From positions 1 to 64,000 of the forward strand of contig JBFMAB010000107.1 of assembly GCA_040755835.1 (NCBI GenBank): a DNA stretch of 64,000 nt, in the 5' to 3' direction. This stretch comes from JADLDB01 sp040755835 (GTDB lineage: Bacteria > Myxococcota > Myxococcia > Myxococcales > Myxococcaceae). Positions 51,197-61,093 of the stretch are shown here, piece after piece (position 1 is the first letter of the stretch; each line of letters opens with the position of its first letter). The position numbers were made by a program, and so were the translations under genes. Under the pieces are notes generated by a model. The model ran no database searches and was not told where the DNA came from. It saw nothing but the letters and a program-made list of their open reading frames with translations.

Positions 51197-54100
51197 ATGA
51201 CCCTCTCGGACCTCTCCATCAAGCGGCCGGTCTTCACGACCATGATGAGCGTGCTGCTCGTCGTGCTGGGCCTCATCGGCCTCACGCGGCTCGGCACCGA
51301 CCTCTTCCCCGACGTGTCCTTCCCCTTCGTCGCCGTCACCACCGTGTACCGCGGGGCGGGCCCGGGCGAAATCGAGTCCCAGGTGGTCAAGCCCATCGAG
51401 GACGCGGTCGCCGGCATCAGCGGCGTCGACTCCATCATGTCGTTCTCCCGCGAGAACGTGGGCGTCGTCTTCGTGCAGTTCAAGCTGACGGTGCCGCTCG
51501 ACCGCGCCATCGACGACGTGCGCGACAAGGTGTCGACGGTCCAGGGTCGCCTGCCGAAGGACGCGGAGGTGCCGCGCGTCTCGCGCATCGACCTCGGCGC
51601 CTCGCCGGTGCTGACCTACGCGGTGAACGCCAGCCTGCCGTCGGCCGAGCTGAAGGAGCTCATCAAGGACCGGCTCGAGCCAACGCTGGCGCAGCTGGAA
51701 GGCGTGGCCGCGGTGCGCACGGTGGGCGGCGACACGCGGGAGATTCGCGTCGACGTCGACCTCGCGAAGGCCAAGGCCGCGGGCGTCGCGCCGGCGCAGA
51801 TCGCCGAGCGCATCAGCATGGAGAACCTCGACGTGCCGGCGGGCCGCCTCGACCTGGGCCCCAACCAGCTCACCGTGCGCGCGCTGGGGCAGTTCAAGAC
51901 GGTCGAGGAGCTGCGGAACCTCCCCGTCGTCCGCAACCCCGTCACCGGCACGCAGGTGCTGTTGTCCGAGGTGGCGACGGTGACCGACGGCGTGGCCGAC
52001 CGCACCGCGGTGGCGCGCCTGAACGGCAAGGACGCCGTCATCGTCGAGGTGGTGAAGCAGCCCGGCTCCAACACCGTCGAGGTCGCCAGGCGCGTCAAGG
52101 CGCGCATGGCGACCATGGGCGAGGCGATGGGCCACGACTTCGGCGCGTCGGTGCTCATCGACTCGTCCCTCATCATCGAGGAGAACGCGAAGGAGGTCTG
52201 GGTGGCGCTGGTGTTCGGCGGCCTGATGGCCATCGCCATCATCCTGCTCTTCCTCCTCGACCTGCGCGGCACCTTCATCAGCTCGCTGGCGCTGCCCACG
52301 TCGGTCATCGGCACGTTCTTCGTGATGTACGTGCTGGGCTACACGCTCAACCAGATGACGCTCTTGTCGCTGTCGCTGGCGATCGGCCTGCTCATCGACG
52401 ACGCGGTGGTGGTGCGCGAGGCCATCACCCATCGGCTCGAGCAGGGCGAGACGCCGAAGGAGGCCTCGTCGAACGGCACCCGCGACGTCTTCCTGGCGGT
52501 GCTCGCGACGACGCTGTCGCTGGTGGCCGTCTTCGTGCCCGTGGCCTTCATGCCCGGCATCGTCGGGCAGTTCTTCAAGCAGTTCGGCCTCACCATCTCT
52601 GCGGCCGTGCTCATCTCGATGTTCATCAGCTTCACGCTCGACCCGATGCTGTCGAGCCGGCTGTCGAAGCAGCGCAAGCCCGGTCACCACGAGCAGGAGA
52701 ACATCGTGGCCTGGCGGCTGCGCACCCTCTTCGAGGCGAACGAGCGGCTGTACGGGCGCGTCCTCGGGTGGACGCTGAAGCACCGCTGGAAGACGGCGGG
52801 CATCACCCTGGCCGTCATCGTCGCGTCCTTCGCGGCCGCGAGCGGCCTGGGCAACGACTTCATCGCGCCGGAGGACCGCGGCCAGTTCCTCGGCGAGCTC
52901 AAGCTTCCCGAAGGCTCGAGCCTCGCCCAGTCCGAGGCGCGCGCGGCGGAAGCCGAGGCGCTCCTGCGCACGCTGCCCGACGTCACCGACGTGTACGCGC
53001 TCGTCGGCGCCGACCCGAACGGCTTCGGCGGCGACTCGAACATGGTTCGCTTGCGTGTGCTGACGAAGCCCCGGGCACAGCGCTCGATGGGACTCGCCGC
53101 GCTCAAGGACGCCGCGCGAGAGAAACTGTCCACGCTACCCGCGACGCAGGTGGCGCTCATCGACCCGCCGCCCATCGAGGGCGTGGGCGACTTCTTCCCG
53201 ATGATGCTCTACGTGATGGGCCCGGACTTCGAGGTGCTGCGCGAGGAGTCGGAGCGCATCGCCGCGATGCTGCGCGGGCTGAAGAGCGAGGACGGCAAGG
53301 CGATGGCGTCGGATGTGCGCGTCATCGCGAACCCGCCGAAGCCCGAGCTGGCGGTGGAGATCGACCGCACCCGCGCGCAGGACACGGGGCTCACCAGCGC
53401 GATGCTGGGCATGCAGCTGCGCCTCGCGATGAACGGGCAGACGGTGGGCCAGCTGCGCGAAGGCAGCCGCGAGACGGACATCGTGGTGCGCCTGTCCGAG
53501 GCGGACCGCGCCAACCCCGAGGCGCTCGCGCAGCTGGACGTCTTCACGCCGGCCGGCGTTCGCACGGTGGCGAGCGTGGCGAACATCGAGGTGCGCGAGG
53601 CGCCGAGCGTCATCGAGCACTTCGACCGGCAGCGCCGCGTGACGGTCGTCGCGGCGCCGGGCCCGGGCGCGTCCCTGGGCGAGTTGGCCTCGCGGGTGCG
53701 CGCCGAGCTCGCGGCCAACCCGCTGCCGCCGGGCTACACACTCTTCTACGACGGGCAGATGAAGGTGCTGAACGAACAGAACGAGGCGTTCGCGCTCGTC
53801 TTCGTGCTGGCCTTCGTCTTCGTCTACATGGTGCTGGCGAGCCAGTTCGAGAGCTTCAAGCACCCGTTCACCATCATGGTGTCGGTGCCGCTCGCGCTGG
53901 TGGGCGCGCTGCTGGCGCTGGTGGTGACGGGCTTCTCCATCACCATGGGCGCGATGATTGGCCTCATCCTGCTGATGGGCCTCGTCACGAAGAACGCGAT
54001 TCTGCTCGTGGACCAGGCGCTGCAGAACCTCCGCGCGGGCGACGACCTCGACACGGCGCTGCTGAAGGCCGGGCCGCGCCGGCTGCGGCCGATTCTCATG

Positions 54101-54400
54101 ACGAGCGCGGCGATGGCCATCGGCATGGTGCCCACGGCGCTCGGCCGCGGGCAGGGCTTCGAGTTCCGCGCGCCGATGGCGCTGGCCGTCATCGGCGGCG
54201 TCATCACCAGCACCTTCCTCACGCTGCTGGTGGTGCCGCTCGTCTTCGCGGTGTTCGAGAAGCTGACGCCGCCGTCGCTGCGCATCGGGAAGCAGGACGG
54301 GGCGCCACCCGCCGCGCCGCCCTCGCAGGGCGGGCCCGCGCCCCACCGCGCCACCGACGCGAAACCGACCGCCCACGCCGCGCGAGAGCACCTCGCGTGA
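51197..54400 (+). CDS. RND-family inner-membrane efflux pump (AcrB/MexF-like)
   Basis: 1067 residues. SDLSIKRPVFTTMMSVLLVV start, DLFPDVSFPFVAV, 12 predicted TM helices in two halves, proton-relay IGLLIDDAVVVREAI with Asp400-Asp401, and FMPGIVGQFFKQFG. The second half has LMGLVTKNAILLVDQA. An Ala/Pro/His-rich tail of about 30 residues follows. Drug or solvent efflux, energised by protons, is likely; specificity cannot be read. It starts 16 nt after the adaptor stop. Confidence 0.95.
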   Translation: MTLSDLSIKRPVFTTMMSVLLVVLGLIGLTRLGTDLFPDVSFPFVAVTTVYRGAGPGEIESQVVKPIEDAVAGISGVDSIMSFSRENVGVVFVQFKLTVPLDRAIDDVRDKVSTVQGRLPKDAEVPRVSRIDLGASPVLTYAVNASLPSAELKELIKDRLEPTLAQLEGVAAVRTVGGDTREIRVDVDLAKAKAAGVAPAQIAERISMENLDVPAGRLDLGPNQLTVRALGQFKTVEELRNLPVVRNPVTGTQVLLSEVATVTDGVADRTAVARLNGKDAVIVEVVKQPGSNTVEVARRVKARMATMGEAMGHDFGASVLIDSSLIIEENAKEVWVALVFGGLMAIAIILLFLLDLRGTFISSLALPTSVIGTFFVMYVLGYTLNQMTLLSLSLAIGLLIDDAVVVREAITHRLEQGETPKEASSNGTRDVFLAVLATTLSLVAVFVPVAFMPGIVGQFFKQFGLTISAAVLISMFISFTLDPMLSSRLSKQRKPGHHEQENIVAWRLRTLFEANERLYGRVLGWTLKHRWKTAGITLAVIVASFAAASGLGNDFIAPEDRGQFLGELKLPEGSSLAQSEARAAEAEALLRTLPDVTDVYALVGADPNGFGGDSNMVRLRVLTKPRAQRSMGLAALKDAAREKLSTLPATQVALIDPPPIEGVGDFFPMMLYVMGPDFEVLREESERIAAMLRGLKSEDGKAMASDVRVIANPPKPELAVEIDRTRAQDTGLTSAMLGMQLRLAMNGQTVGQLREGSRETDIVVRLSEADRANPEALAQLDVFTPAGVRTVASVANIEVREAPSVIEHFDRQRRVTVVAAPGPGASLGELASRVRAELAANPLPPGYTLFYDGQMKVLNEQNEAFALVFVLAFVFVYMVLASQFESFKHPFTIMVSVPLALVGALLALVVTGFSITMGAMIGLILLMGLVTKNAILLVDQALQNLRAGDDLDTALLKAGPRRLRPILMTSAAMAIGMVPTALGRGQGFEFRAPMALAVIGGVITSTFLTLLVVPLVFAVFEKLTPPSLRIGKQDGAPPAAPPSQGGPAPHRATDAKPTAHAAREHLA

Positions 54401-54429
54401 GGCGGAGCTCGCGCCTCGAGGAGCACACC

Positions 54430-55899
54430 ATGCCGCTCAAGACGAATCACCTCGCCGCCGTGCTCGCCGCGCTCGCCGTGGCCGCGCCCGCGGCCGCCGA
54501 GCCGCCGGTGCCCGCGCCGGGCCCGACGCTGCCGCTCGACGCCGCCACCGACATGGACGCCGCCGCGCTGGCCGCGCGCCGCCCGGTGTTGCTCCGCGAG
54601 GCGCTGGAGCTCGCGGAGAAGAAGAACCCCGACCTGGCCGCCGCCCGCGCCACCGCCGCGCAGGTGGTCGCGAAGTCGTCGCTCGTCTACTCGTCCATCC
54701 TCCCGGAGCTGACGGTGAGCGCGTCGTACGTCTACACGACGGCGCCCGCGGTGTTCGACCAGTCGGGGCAGACGCAGCTGCTCACCGGCCTGACGCAGTA
54801 CTCGAGCATCCCCGAGCCGATGAAGTCGCAGGCGCTCGCGGGCCTGGCGAACGCGCCGACGGTGACGGAGATTCAGGCGCGGCACTCCTTGTTCGGCTCG
54901 CTCGTGCTGCAGCAGGTGCTCTTCACGCCGCAGCTGTTCCTGCTGCCCGCCGCGGGCGAGGCGGAGCAGGCCGCCGTCTACGGCGCGCTCGAGGCGCGGG
55001 AGCAGATTCTCCTCGCGGTGGCAAAGGTGTACCTGGGCATCGAGGGACTGAGCGACATCGCCAGCGCAGCGAAGGAGGCCGAGGCCATCGCCCAGAAGCG
55101 CGAGCGCGACGCGTCGGCGCAGGTGCAGCTGGGAACGGCCACCGACATCGCGGTGCTGCGCGCGCAGCAGGAGCTGTCGCAGGCGCGCGCGACGCTGGCG
55201 AACCTGGCGGGCCAGCGGCTCTCGCTGCTCATGCTGCTCGAGACGATGGTGGGCGAGCCGGTGCGGCCGCTCGAGGGCCGGCCGACGCGGTACGAGGTGA
55301 CGCCCGGCGACGAGGCGCAGAGGCCCTGGGAGAACACGTTCGCGGTGAAGGCGGCGTCGATGGCGCTGACGAGCCAGCAGCGCTTCAACACGTTCGACCG
55401 GCTGTCGTGGCTGCCGACGCTCGTCGCGCAGGGCAAGGGCACGTACAACTCGAACAAGGGCTTCGTGGATACGAACTGGATCTTCGAAGGCCTCCTCGCG
55501 GCGCAGTGGCAGCTGTACGACCGCGGCGTGCGCGACGTGAACCGCCGGGAGAATGACGCGAAGACGTTGGAGTACCGCGCGAAGCTGGACTCGGCGCGCG
55601 CGCGGGCGCGGGCCAACTGGTACTCGGCGCGGGCGAACCTCGTCACCGCGCAGGTGGCGCTCGAGCAGGCGGAGGCCACCGAGCGGCTCGCGGCGCGTGC
55701 GCAGAAGCAGGCGGAGTCCGCGTTCCAGGTGGGCTTCTCCACCGGCCTCGAGGTGTCGGAGATCGACAGCCGCCGCTTCCTCGCGGCCTCGGCCGCGGCG
55801 CAGGCCCGCGTGCAGCTGGAGCTGCGGAAGGTCGAGCTCGTGGCCGCCGAGGGTCGCCTCGCCGAGGTGCTGGGGCTCTCCTCGAAGCCCGCGGAGTGA
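54430..55899 (+). CDS. TolC-family outer-membrane efflux protein
   Basis: 489 residues from ATG 54430. Signal peptide HLAAVLAALAVAAPAAA. Two OEP repeats: LREALELAEKKNPDLAAARA (about 60-80) with PELTVSASYVYTTAP, and the second ANWYSARANLVTAQVALEQAEATERLAARAQKQAESAFQVG near 400. Completes a tripartite pump with the two genes before it. The 29-bp gap suggests a single transcript. 489 residues fits the family. Confidence 0.92.
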   Translation: MPLKTNHLAAVLAALAVAAPAAAEPPVPAPGPTLPLDAATDMDAAALAARRPVLLREALELAEKKNPDLAAARATAAQVVAKSSLVYSSILPELTVSASYVYTTAPAVFDQSGQTQLLTGLTQYSSIPEPMKSQALAGLANAPTVTEIQARHSLFGSLVLQQVLFTPQLFLLPAAGEAEQAAVYGALEAREQILLAVAKVYLGIEGLSDIASAAKEAEAIAQKRERDASAQVQLGTATDIAVLRAQQELSQARATLANLAGQRLSLLMLLETMVGEPVRPLEGRPTRYEVTPGDEAQRPWENTFAVKAASMALTSQQRFNTFDRLSWLPTLVAQGKGTYNSNKGFVDTNWIFEGLLAAQWQLYDRGVRDVNRRENDAKTLEYRAKLDSARARARANWYSARANLVTAQVALEQAEATERLAARAQKQAESAFQVGFSTGLEVSEIDSRRFLAASAAAQARVQLELRKVELVAAEGRLAEVLGLSSKPAE

Positions 55900-56246
55900 C
55901 GGCGCGCAGGCCGAGCTTGCTGGCCGGTCGGCCAACCGCGCTCGTCGCATTGGAGCACCGCGTACGGGACTCGGCGGGCGGCGGCGGCGGGGCTCTGGAC
56001 GCAGGCAGCGGCCTCCCGGCATCAACGAGGCGACGGTGATGAGCGCCACCTACCCGTCGCGCCCACCGCTCTACCCGGCATGCGACTCGCACCGCGCCGC
56101 GCGGAAGCGCTCGCAGGAGACGGCGGACTCCAACTTCCTTCCCCACCACTCGCTCGACGGCCGGCGTCACCTGGCGCGACCCGGCGCGGGGCACCTCGCG
56201 CACCACCGGCGAAGGCGGCCGCACCGAAGACTGGGCGCCGGAGCCG
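55900..56246. other. Intergenic stretch after the efflux operon
   Basis: About 350 bp between convergent genes. A short frame from ATG 56039 (SATYPSRPPLYPACDSHRAA) has no family match. No promoter or hairpin stands out. I see nothing supportable here. Confidence 0.4.
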
Positions 56247-56654
56247 TTACCTCTTCCCGGCCAGCCAGGCGCGCATCACGTCGATGGGCGTGATGATGCC
56301 GACCAACAATCCGCCCTGCAGCACCGGCAACGCGCCGAACTTCTTCTCGACGAAGAGCCGCAGCGCGTCCTCCACCTTCGCGTCCGGCGCGATGGTGGTG
56401 GGGGCCTTCACCATCACCCGCTCCACCGTGACGCTGTCGAGCTGCGCCTGCGTGTCCTCGCCCGTCGGGAAGAGCGGCGACGGCGCGGCGCGCCGGAGGT
56501 CCCGGTCCGTCACCAGCCCCGCGAGGTGGCCCTGCGCGTCCACGACCGGCAGGTGCCGAATGCGCTTCATCGCCATCAACTCCAGCGCGCTCTGCAGGCT
56601 CTCGCTCGCGGCGATGGTGATGGGACGTGACGTCATCATGTCGCGGACGAGCAT
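56247..56654 (-). CDS. CBS-domain pair protein
   Basis: 135 residues. Two CBS domains fill the protein: LVRDMMTSRPITIAASESL with RIRHLPVVDAQGHLAGLVTDRDL, and VERVMVKAPTTIAPDAKVEDAL with FGALPVLQGGLLVGIITPIDVM. Such pairs bind adenine nucleotides and regulate partners. No fused effector is present. Confidence 0.88.
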   Translation of the reverse strand: MLVRDMMTSRPITIAASESLQSALELMAMKRIRHLPVVDAQGHLAGLVTDRDLRRAAPSPLFPTGEDTQAQLDSVTVERVMVKAPTTIAPDAKVEDALRLFVEKKFGALPVLQGGLLVGIITPIDVMRAWLAGKR

Positions 56655-56940
56655 CGGCTTCTCCGGGTGGCGTTCGCTGCGGGCAGTCAGGAGTGCATCA
56701 CGTCTGGCGCCGCGCGCAACCCGTCCGGGCCGAGCACTCTCACAAACCGCTCATCTCCCGCACCACCGACGGCTGCATCGAGCGCGGCGTGACGCTCATT
56801 CCGTCCCTGCCACCGACCTCGGGAAGCACCGCGGACCTGGCTCGCGGCGCGGTGCGCGCCCGTGGCGTCCCCTACGCCCCGGCGCTCGCGAGGCTGGCGG
56901 AGGACGGCCTGGCGGCGACCATCGTCGCCTGACGCAGCGT

Positions 56941-57426
56941 TCAGCCTTGTGGCGTCGGCTTGGGCTGGTTCACGACGGGCCGCAGGTCGGGGTTCGAGGT
57001 GGAGGTGTCCTCGGCCTCGGCGCGAGCTTCGTCGCGGCGCGCGCGACGCGCGATGGCGCCGCGCAGCGTGTCGGCGAGGTCCTGTCCCGAGCGGAACGGC
57101 TTGGTGACATAGCCGTCGAGGTCCAGGTCCTTCATCGAGATGATTTCCGGCCACGCCGTCATCAGGACCGTGGCGATGCCCGGCTGGAGCCGCCGCGCCT
57201 CCTCCACCACCTGCAGGCCGTGCACGCCGGGCAGGTTCTTGTCGCACAGCAGGAGGTCGTAGCGGACGGCGGCGAGCGCGTGCAGCGCGTCTGCGCCGGA
57301 GGCGACAGCGTCCACGATGAAGCCGGCGTGTTCGAGGAAGTGCACGGTCAGCTTGAGGACATCGGCCTCATCTTCGACGACCAAGACGCAGGCACCAGGA
57401 GTTCGGACTCGGTCCATGACGGCCAT
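56941..57426 (-). CDS. Single-receiver response regulator
   Basis: 161 residues. Receiver: VLVVEDEADVLKL (acidic pair), LLLCDKNLPGVHG (phospho-Asp), VLMTAWPE (Thr), GYVTKPFRS (Lys). A basic, charged C-terminal tail (about 125-161) has no known output domain. A second ATG at 57417 is equally possible. Single-domain regulators are common in myxobacterial signalling. No kinase is next to it. Confidence 0.85.
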   Translation of the reverse strand: MAVMDRVRTPGACVLVVEDEADVLKLTVHFLEHAGFIVDAVASGADALHALAAVRYDLLLCDKNLPGVHGLQVVEEARRLQPGIATVLMTAWPEIISMKDLDLDGYVTKPFRSGQDLADTLRGAIARRARRDEARAEAEDTSTSNPDLRPVVNQPKPTPQG

Positions 57427-57514
57427 GAGACCCAGAAAACACCCGGCAGGTCACGGCCACCATCCTCAAAATCGTGGTGCGCGGTTTCCGTCACCTGTAG
57501 GCGACGGGCGCACG

Positions 57515-59029
57515 CTATTTCCAGAACTCCCACCACCGCTTCGCAGGGGGCGCGGGGGCCGGCGCCTCGTCCTTCTTCGGCTCGACGGGCTTCGCGCCGG
57601 CGGCGGACTTCTGCTCGCGGAGCGCGACGCCCGACAGCGGCTTGGGGCCCTTGATGTCGAAGGCCGGCACCGACGCCTCGGCCAGCTTCGCGACCAGCGC
57701 CTCGTCGCGCTTCACGAAGGCGGTGTCGCGCGCGGCCTGCGGGGCCTGCGGCGCTTGCCCTTCGGGCGGACCGCCCCACTGGCCCCACAGCGGATTCTCG
57801 CAGGCGACCGGCCCGGTCCACGGGTGGCGAATCGCGTAGCGCGCCTGGAAGTTGTTGTACTCGGCGTCGCGGGCGCCCTGCGACAGGCCTTCGCCTTCGC
57901 GGTCGAACTCGCGCCCGCCCTCGATGGGCTTCGCCGCCTTGAAGACGAGGTCCTCACCCAGTGAGCTCTTGTCGTAGCGCGCGTGGAGCCGCGTCAGCAC
58001 GAATTGGTACGCCGGGTTCCACTGCGCTTCCTCCGCGTTCTTCAGCTTCGGCAGGACGTCGCCGCCCAGCGTCTGCATGTCCTCCTCGGACAGGGGCGAG
58101 GTGGGGCACGGGTCGCACGACGACGCCTGCCACGCGTACTCGGTGATGACGGCGTTCGGGTGCTTCTTCAGCGTCCTGTCGAAGAGGCTCACGTAGAAGA
58201 AAGGGAACTCCGACCGCGCGCTGGGCACGAGGTCGATGTTGGTGGGGATGGTGACGTTCGGGTAGTTGGCCACCTCGTACCGCTGGTTGCGCGCCAGCAC
58301 ATGGACGATGAGGTCCTGCTTCTCCCTGGCGTTGATGAGTCCCAGCCGCACGGGCAACTCGAACTTCTCGCTGTCGTAGTGGAAGCGCAGCGGCGACAGC
58401 ATCGCCATGCCGTCGGCGAAGGTGACCTTCGTCACGTCCACCTTCGCGACGAAGAACTTCATACCCTGCTGGATGTACGGGCGGAACAGCGGCTCGGCGC
58501 CGTCGGGAATTCTGTACTTGTTCAGCTTGAGCCAGGTGTCGAGGCCCAGCGCGTCCTTCGCGGACAGCACCACCACCTCGTACTCGCCCACGGCGAACTG
58601 GGCTTCGACCTTCACGCCGAGGTCGCCGATGCCGGCAGAGGCCATCGGCGGCGCCACGCCACCGGCCCTGGCCAGCGCTTCGTACTCGCGCTCGGATTCG
58701 AGGCGGGCCCGGCAGGGGTCCTCTTCCCAGTACTCGACGAGCCGCGGCGCCGCGAGCGTGTCGATGCGCGCGAACACCTCGCGCGGCAGCGTCTTCACGT
58801 TCTCCTTCTTCAGCACCACCGGCACCGGCACCACCATGGCGAAGTTCTCCGGCGGGCCCTGGTAGTTGTTCTGCATCGACAGCACGGTGCGCGTGCCGTC
58901 GCGCATCAGCACCACCTGCGTCGCGTTGTTGAACAACTGGGCGCCGCCGCCCGCCACGTAGAAGCCACAGAAGGCTTCCGCGGCGAACGCCAGCAACACC
59001 ACGGCCACGGCCACGAGTCTCGTCGTCAT
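57515..59029 (-). CDS. DUF2330-family exported protein
   Basis: 504 residues from ATG 59029, GGAGGAATCACGC upstream. Signal peptide MTTRLVAVAVVLLAFAAEAFC. The start of the mature part CGFYVAGGGAQLFNNATQVVL is the DUF2330 signature; MVVPVPVVLKKENVKTLP, VVVLSAKDALGLDTWLKLN and SSCDPCPTSPLSEED follow. The C-terminus is Pro/Ala-rich and ends WWEFWK. The family is exported and of unknown function, common in myxobacteria. Confidence 0.85.
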   Translation of the reverse strand: MTTRLVAVAVVLLAFAAEAFCGFYVAGGGAQLFNNATQVVLMRDGTRTVLSMQNNYQGPPENFAMVVPVPVVLKKENVKTLPREVFARIDTLAAPRLVEYWEEDPCRARLESEREYEALARAGGVAPPMASAGIGDLGVKVEAQFAVGEYEVVVLSAKDALGLDTWLKLNKYRIPDGAEPLFRPYIQQGMKFFVAKVDVTKVTFADGMAMLSPLRFHYDSEKFELPVRLGLINAREKQDLIVHVLARNQRYEVANYPNVTIPTNIDLVPSARSEFPFFYVSLFDRTLKKHPNAVITEYAWQASSCDPCPTSPLSEEDMQTLGGDVLPKLKNAEEAQWNPAYQFVLTRLHARYDKSSLGEDLVFKAAKPIEGGREFDREGEGLSQGARDAEYNNFQARYAIRHPWTGPVACENPLWGQWGGPPEGQAPQAPQAARDTAFVKRDEALVAKLAEASVPAFDIKGPKPLSGVALREQKSAAGAKPVEPKKDEAPAPAPPAKRWWEFWK

Positions 59030-59140
59030 GCGTGATTCCTCCCCGAGCGAGAGTCTCGCAAATGCACGCCTGCGCGCACGCACGAAAGCGCGCGCGGAGC
59101 CTTTGACTCCAGGCGAAAGCCACGCGTAAACCACAGCCCG

Positions 59141-60766
59141 ATGTCGGCGCCGGGCGAGAGTGCGAACGAGCAACCCACGCTCGACTTGCAGCGACGGGTG
59201 CTGGTCGCCCTGGCCGACGACGCGGTGCGGACGGACCTCGTGACGCGCCTCATGCGCGACGGCTACGCGGTGCACGCGCAGGCCACCCTCGACGGACTGC
59301 ACGAGCGGGTGCTCTCGTGGCGGCCCGAGCTGCTGGTGCTGGGCGAGACGTACCCGCGCGGCACCGGGCGGCAAGCGCTCTTGTCGTTGCGTGCGTCCGG
59401 GCGAACCTTCGCGGTGCCGGTGGTGGCGGTGCTGGAAGACGTGTCGGTGCCCAATGTGGTGCGCTGGCTGCGTGTGGGCTGCGTGGAAGTCTGGCGCCAC
59501 CCGTGGACGCGAGACCCCGCCCCGCGCGTGAAGACGCTGCTGGACGAGTGCGCCGAGAGCCTCATCCAGACGGCGGGCCCGCGCACGCGTCTTTTGGCCT
59601 TCGCGCGACGCGCGGCGCTGGACGGCACCGTGGTGGTGTACCCGGACACACCATTCGAAGGCCGCGCCACCTTCAGCGCCGGCGAGCTGACGCAGGCGCG
59701 CCTGGGCCCGCTCGAGGGCGTGCCGGCCGTCGACCTGATGCTGGACCTCGACGAGGCCGACGTGAAGTGGTTCGACGGCACGTCGACGGACCCGGTGGCG
59801 CGACCGCCGGCACAGCCCGGCCCGCGCTCGACGGTGCTGGTGGTGGAGGACGAGGCCGACGCGCGCGCGCTGGTGTCGAAGCAGCTCACCCACGCGGGCT
59901 ACCGGGTGGACACGGCGGTGGACGGCGCGCAGGGCCTGCGGAAGGCGCTCGCCACCTCGTACGACCTGGTGGTGGTGGACTTGAACCTCCCGCGGCTCGA
60001 CGGCTGGGGCCTGTTGCGCCGCCTGCGCGACGACGTGGTGGCGCGCGAAGCGGCCGTCGTGGTGCTGTCCGCGCAGGACGACGTCGACACGCTGAAGGTC
60101 GCGCGCGCCGGCGCCCGCGCGTACCTGAAGAAGTCGGGCCGGGCGAAGGAGCTGCTCGCCGCGGCTTCGCTCCTCGCGGCACCTCGCGCCGCCGCGTTGA
60201 CGAGCCTCCAACAGCACCGTGAGACGGCGGTGGAGCTGCGCGCGCTCGGCGGCGTGTGGCTCCTGCGCACGTTGGCCGAGCTGGACTGCGCGGGCCGCCT
60301 GGAGCTCGAGGACGCGCTGGGCCGGTACGAGCTGACCACGGCGCGCGGCCTCTTTCTGGGCGCGGTGGCCCAGACAGGCAGCCTGCGGGTGTCGGGCCCG
60401 GTGGCGCTCGAGGCGCTCATCACCAGCCGCGGCTCGGGGCGCTTCGTCTTCGAGGACGTGAAGGGCCCCGACACCGCGCCCTGGCTGTACGACGCGGTGG
60501 ACGTGGTGTGCGACGGGCTGAGGAAGGACCACGCGCGGCTCATGGCGAACGCCATCGCCGACCCGGGCCGCCTCTATTTCAACGAGGAGCTCGCGCAGCT
60601 CTTCGCCCGCCACGCGAACGCCAGCGAGCTCAAGGTGCTGGACGCCGTGCGGCAGTCGCCGGCCAGCTTCGAGACGCTGGTGGCCAACGTCGGCCTCGAC
60701 GCGGACGCGGTGACGTCCTCGCTCGCGGAGCTCCTGCGGCGGGGCGTGCTGTCCGTCGCGCCCTGA
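59141..60766 (+). CDS. Two-receiver protein with DUF4388-like C-terminus
   Basis: 541 residues from ATG 59141. First receiver-like domain (about 18-130) lacks the phospho-Asp (LLVLGETYPRG), so it is probably not phosphorylated. A middle segment (about 150-215) has DUF4388/PATAN-like features (GTVVVYPDTPFEGRATFSAG). The second receiver (about 232-345) is intact: TVLVVEDEADARALV, LVVVDLNLPRLDGW, VVLSAQDD, AYLKKSG. The C-terminal 180 residues (LLRTLAELDCAGRLELEDAL ...) look like a DUF4388 module plus winged helix. Gliding or development signalling is a possibility. Confidence 0.82.
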   Translation: MSAPGESANEQPTLDLQRRVLVALADDAVRTDLVTRLMRDGYAVHAQATLDGLHERVLSWRPELLVLGETYPRGTGRQALLSLRASGRTFAVPVVAVLEDVSVPNVVRWLRVGCVEVWRHPWTRDPAPRVKTLLDECAESLIQTAGPRTRLLAFARRAALDGTVVVYPDTPFEGRATFSAGELTQARLGPLEGVPAVDLMLDLDEADVKWFDGTSTDPVARPPAQPGPRSTVLVVEDEADARALVSKQLTHAGYRVDTAVDGAQGLRKALATSYDLVVVDLNLPRLDGWGLLRRLRDDVVAREAAVVVLSAQDDVDTLKVARAGARAYLKKSGRAKELLAAASLLAAPRAAALTSLQQHRETAVELRALGGVWLLRTLAELDCAGRLELEDALGRYELTTARGLFLGAVAQTGSLRVSGPVALEALITSRGSGRFVFEDVKGPDTAPWLYDAVDVVCDGLRKDHARLMANAIADPGRLYFNEELAQLFARHANASELKVLDAVRQSPASFETLVANVGLDADAVTSSLAELLRRGVLSVAP

Positions 60767-60775
60767 CGGACGGCG

Positions 60776-60937
60776 TCAGCTGCGCGCGCGCCGCAGCTCG
60801 GCCGACAGCTCCGCGTTCAGCGCGGCGATGGGCTCGGCGGCCTTCAGCTTCGCCACCTGCTGTTCGAGTTCCAGCACGCGCCGCTGCAGCCGGCCCAGCT
60901 CGGCCTCGCTCGCGGGCGGCGCCGCGCGCGTCAGCAT
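60776..60937 (-). CDS. Short coiled-coil protein
   Basis: 53 residues from ATG 60937; GTG 60961 would add eight. Heptad-like LGRLQRRVLELEQQVAKLKAA then IAALNAELSAELRRARS. SlyX-like size, but not clearly homologous. The start is uncertain. It is convergent with the receiver protein at 59141. Confidence 0.4.
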   Translation of the reverse strand: MLTRAAPPASEAELGRLQRRVLELEQQVAKLKAAEPIAALNAELSAELRRARS

Positions 60938-61093
60938 CCCGGAGCCCACCGGCGCCTCCACCAACGGCTTTGCCGCGAAGCGCAACGATTGGGGCGACCG
61001 GAACAGCGGGCCTCTGCGCGACGTTGATGCGCGCAGAGCCGAAACGCGCGACGCTGCCGCGCTCTCTCCATGACGTGCCAGGCTGGAGGTGCC

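Noticed and set aside
56627..56932. Plus-strand frame ending ARLAEDGLAATIVA
   Set aside because: It could be the tail of a lost gene, but the start overlaps the CBS gene antisense and nothing matches.
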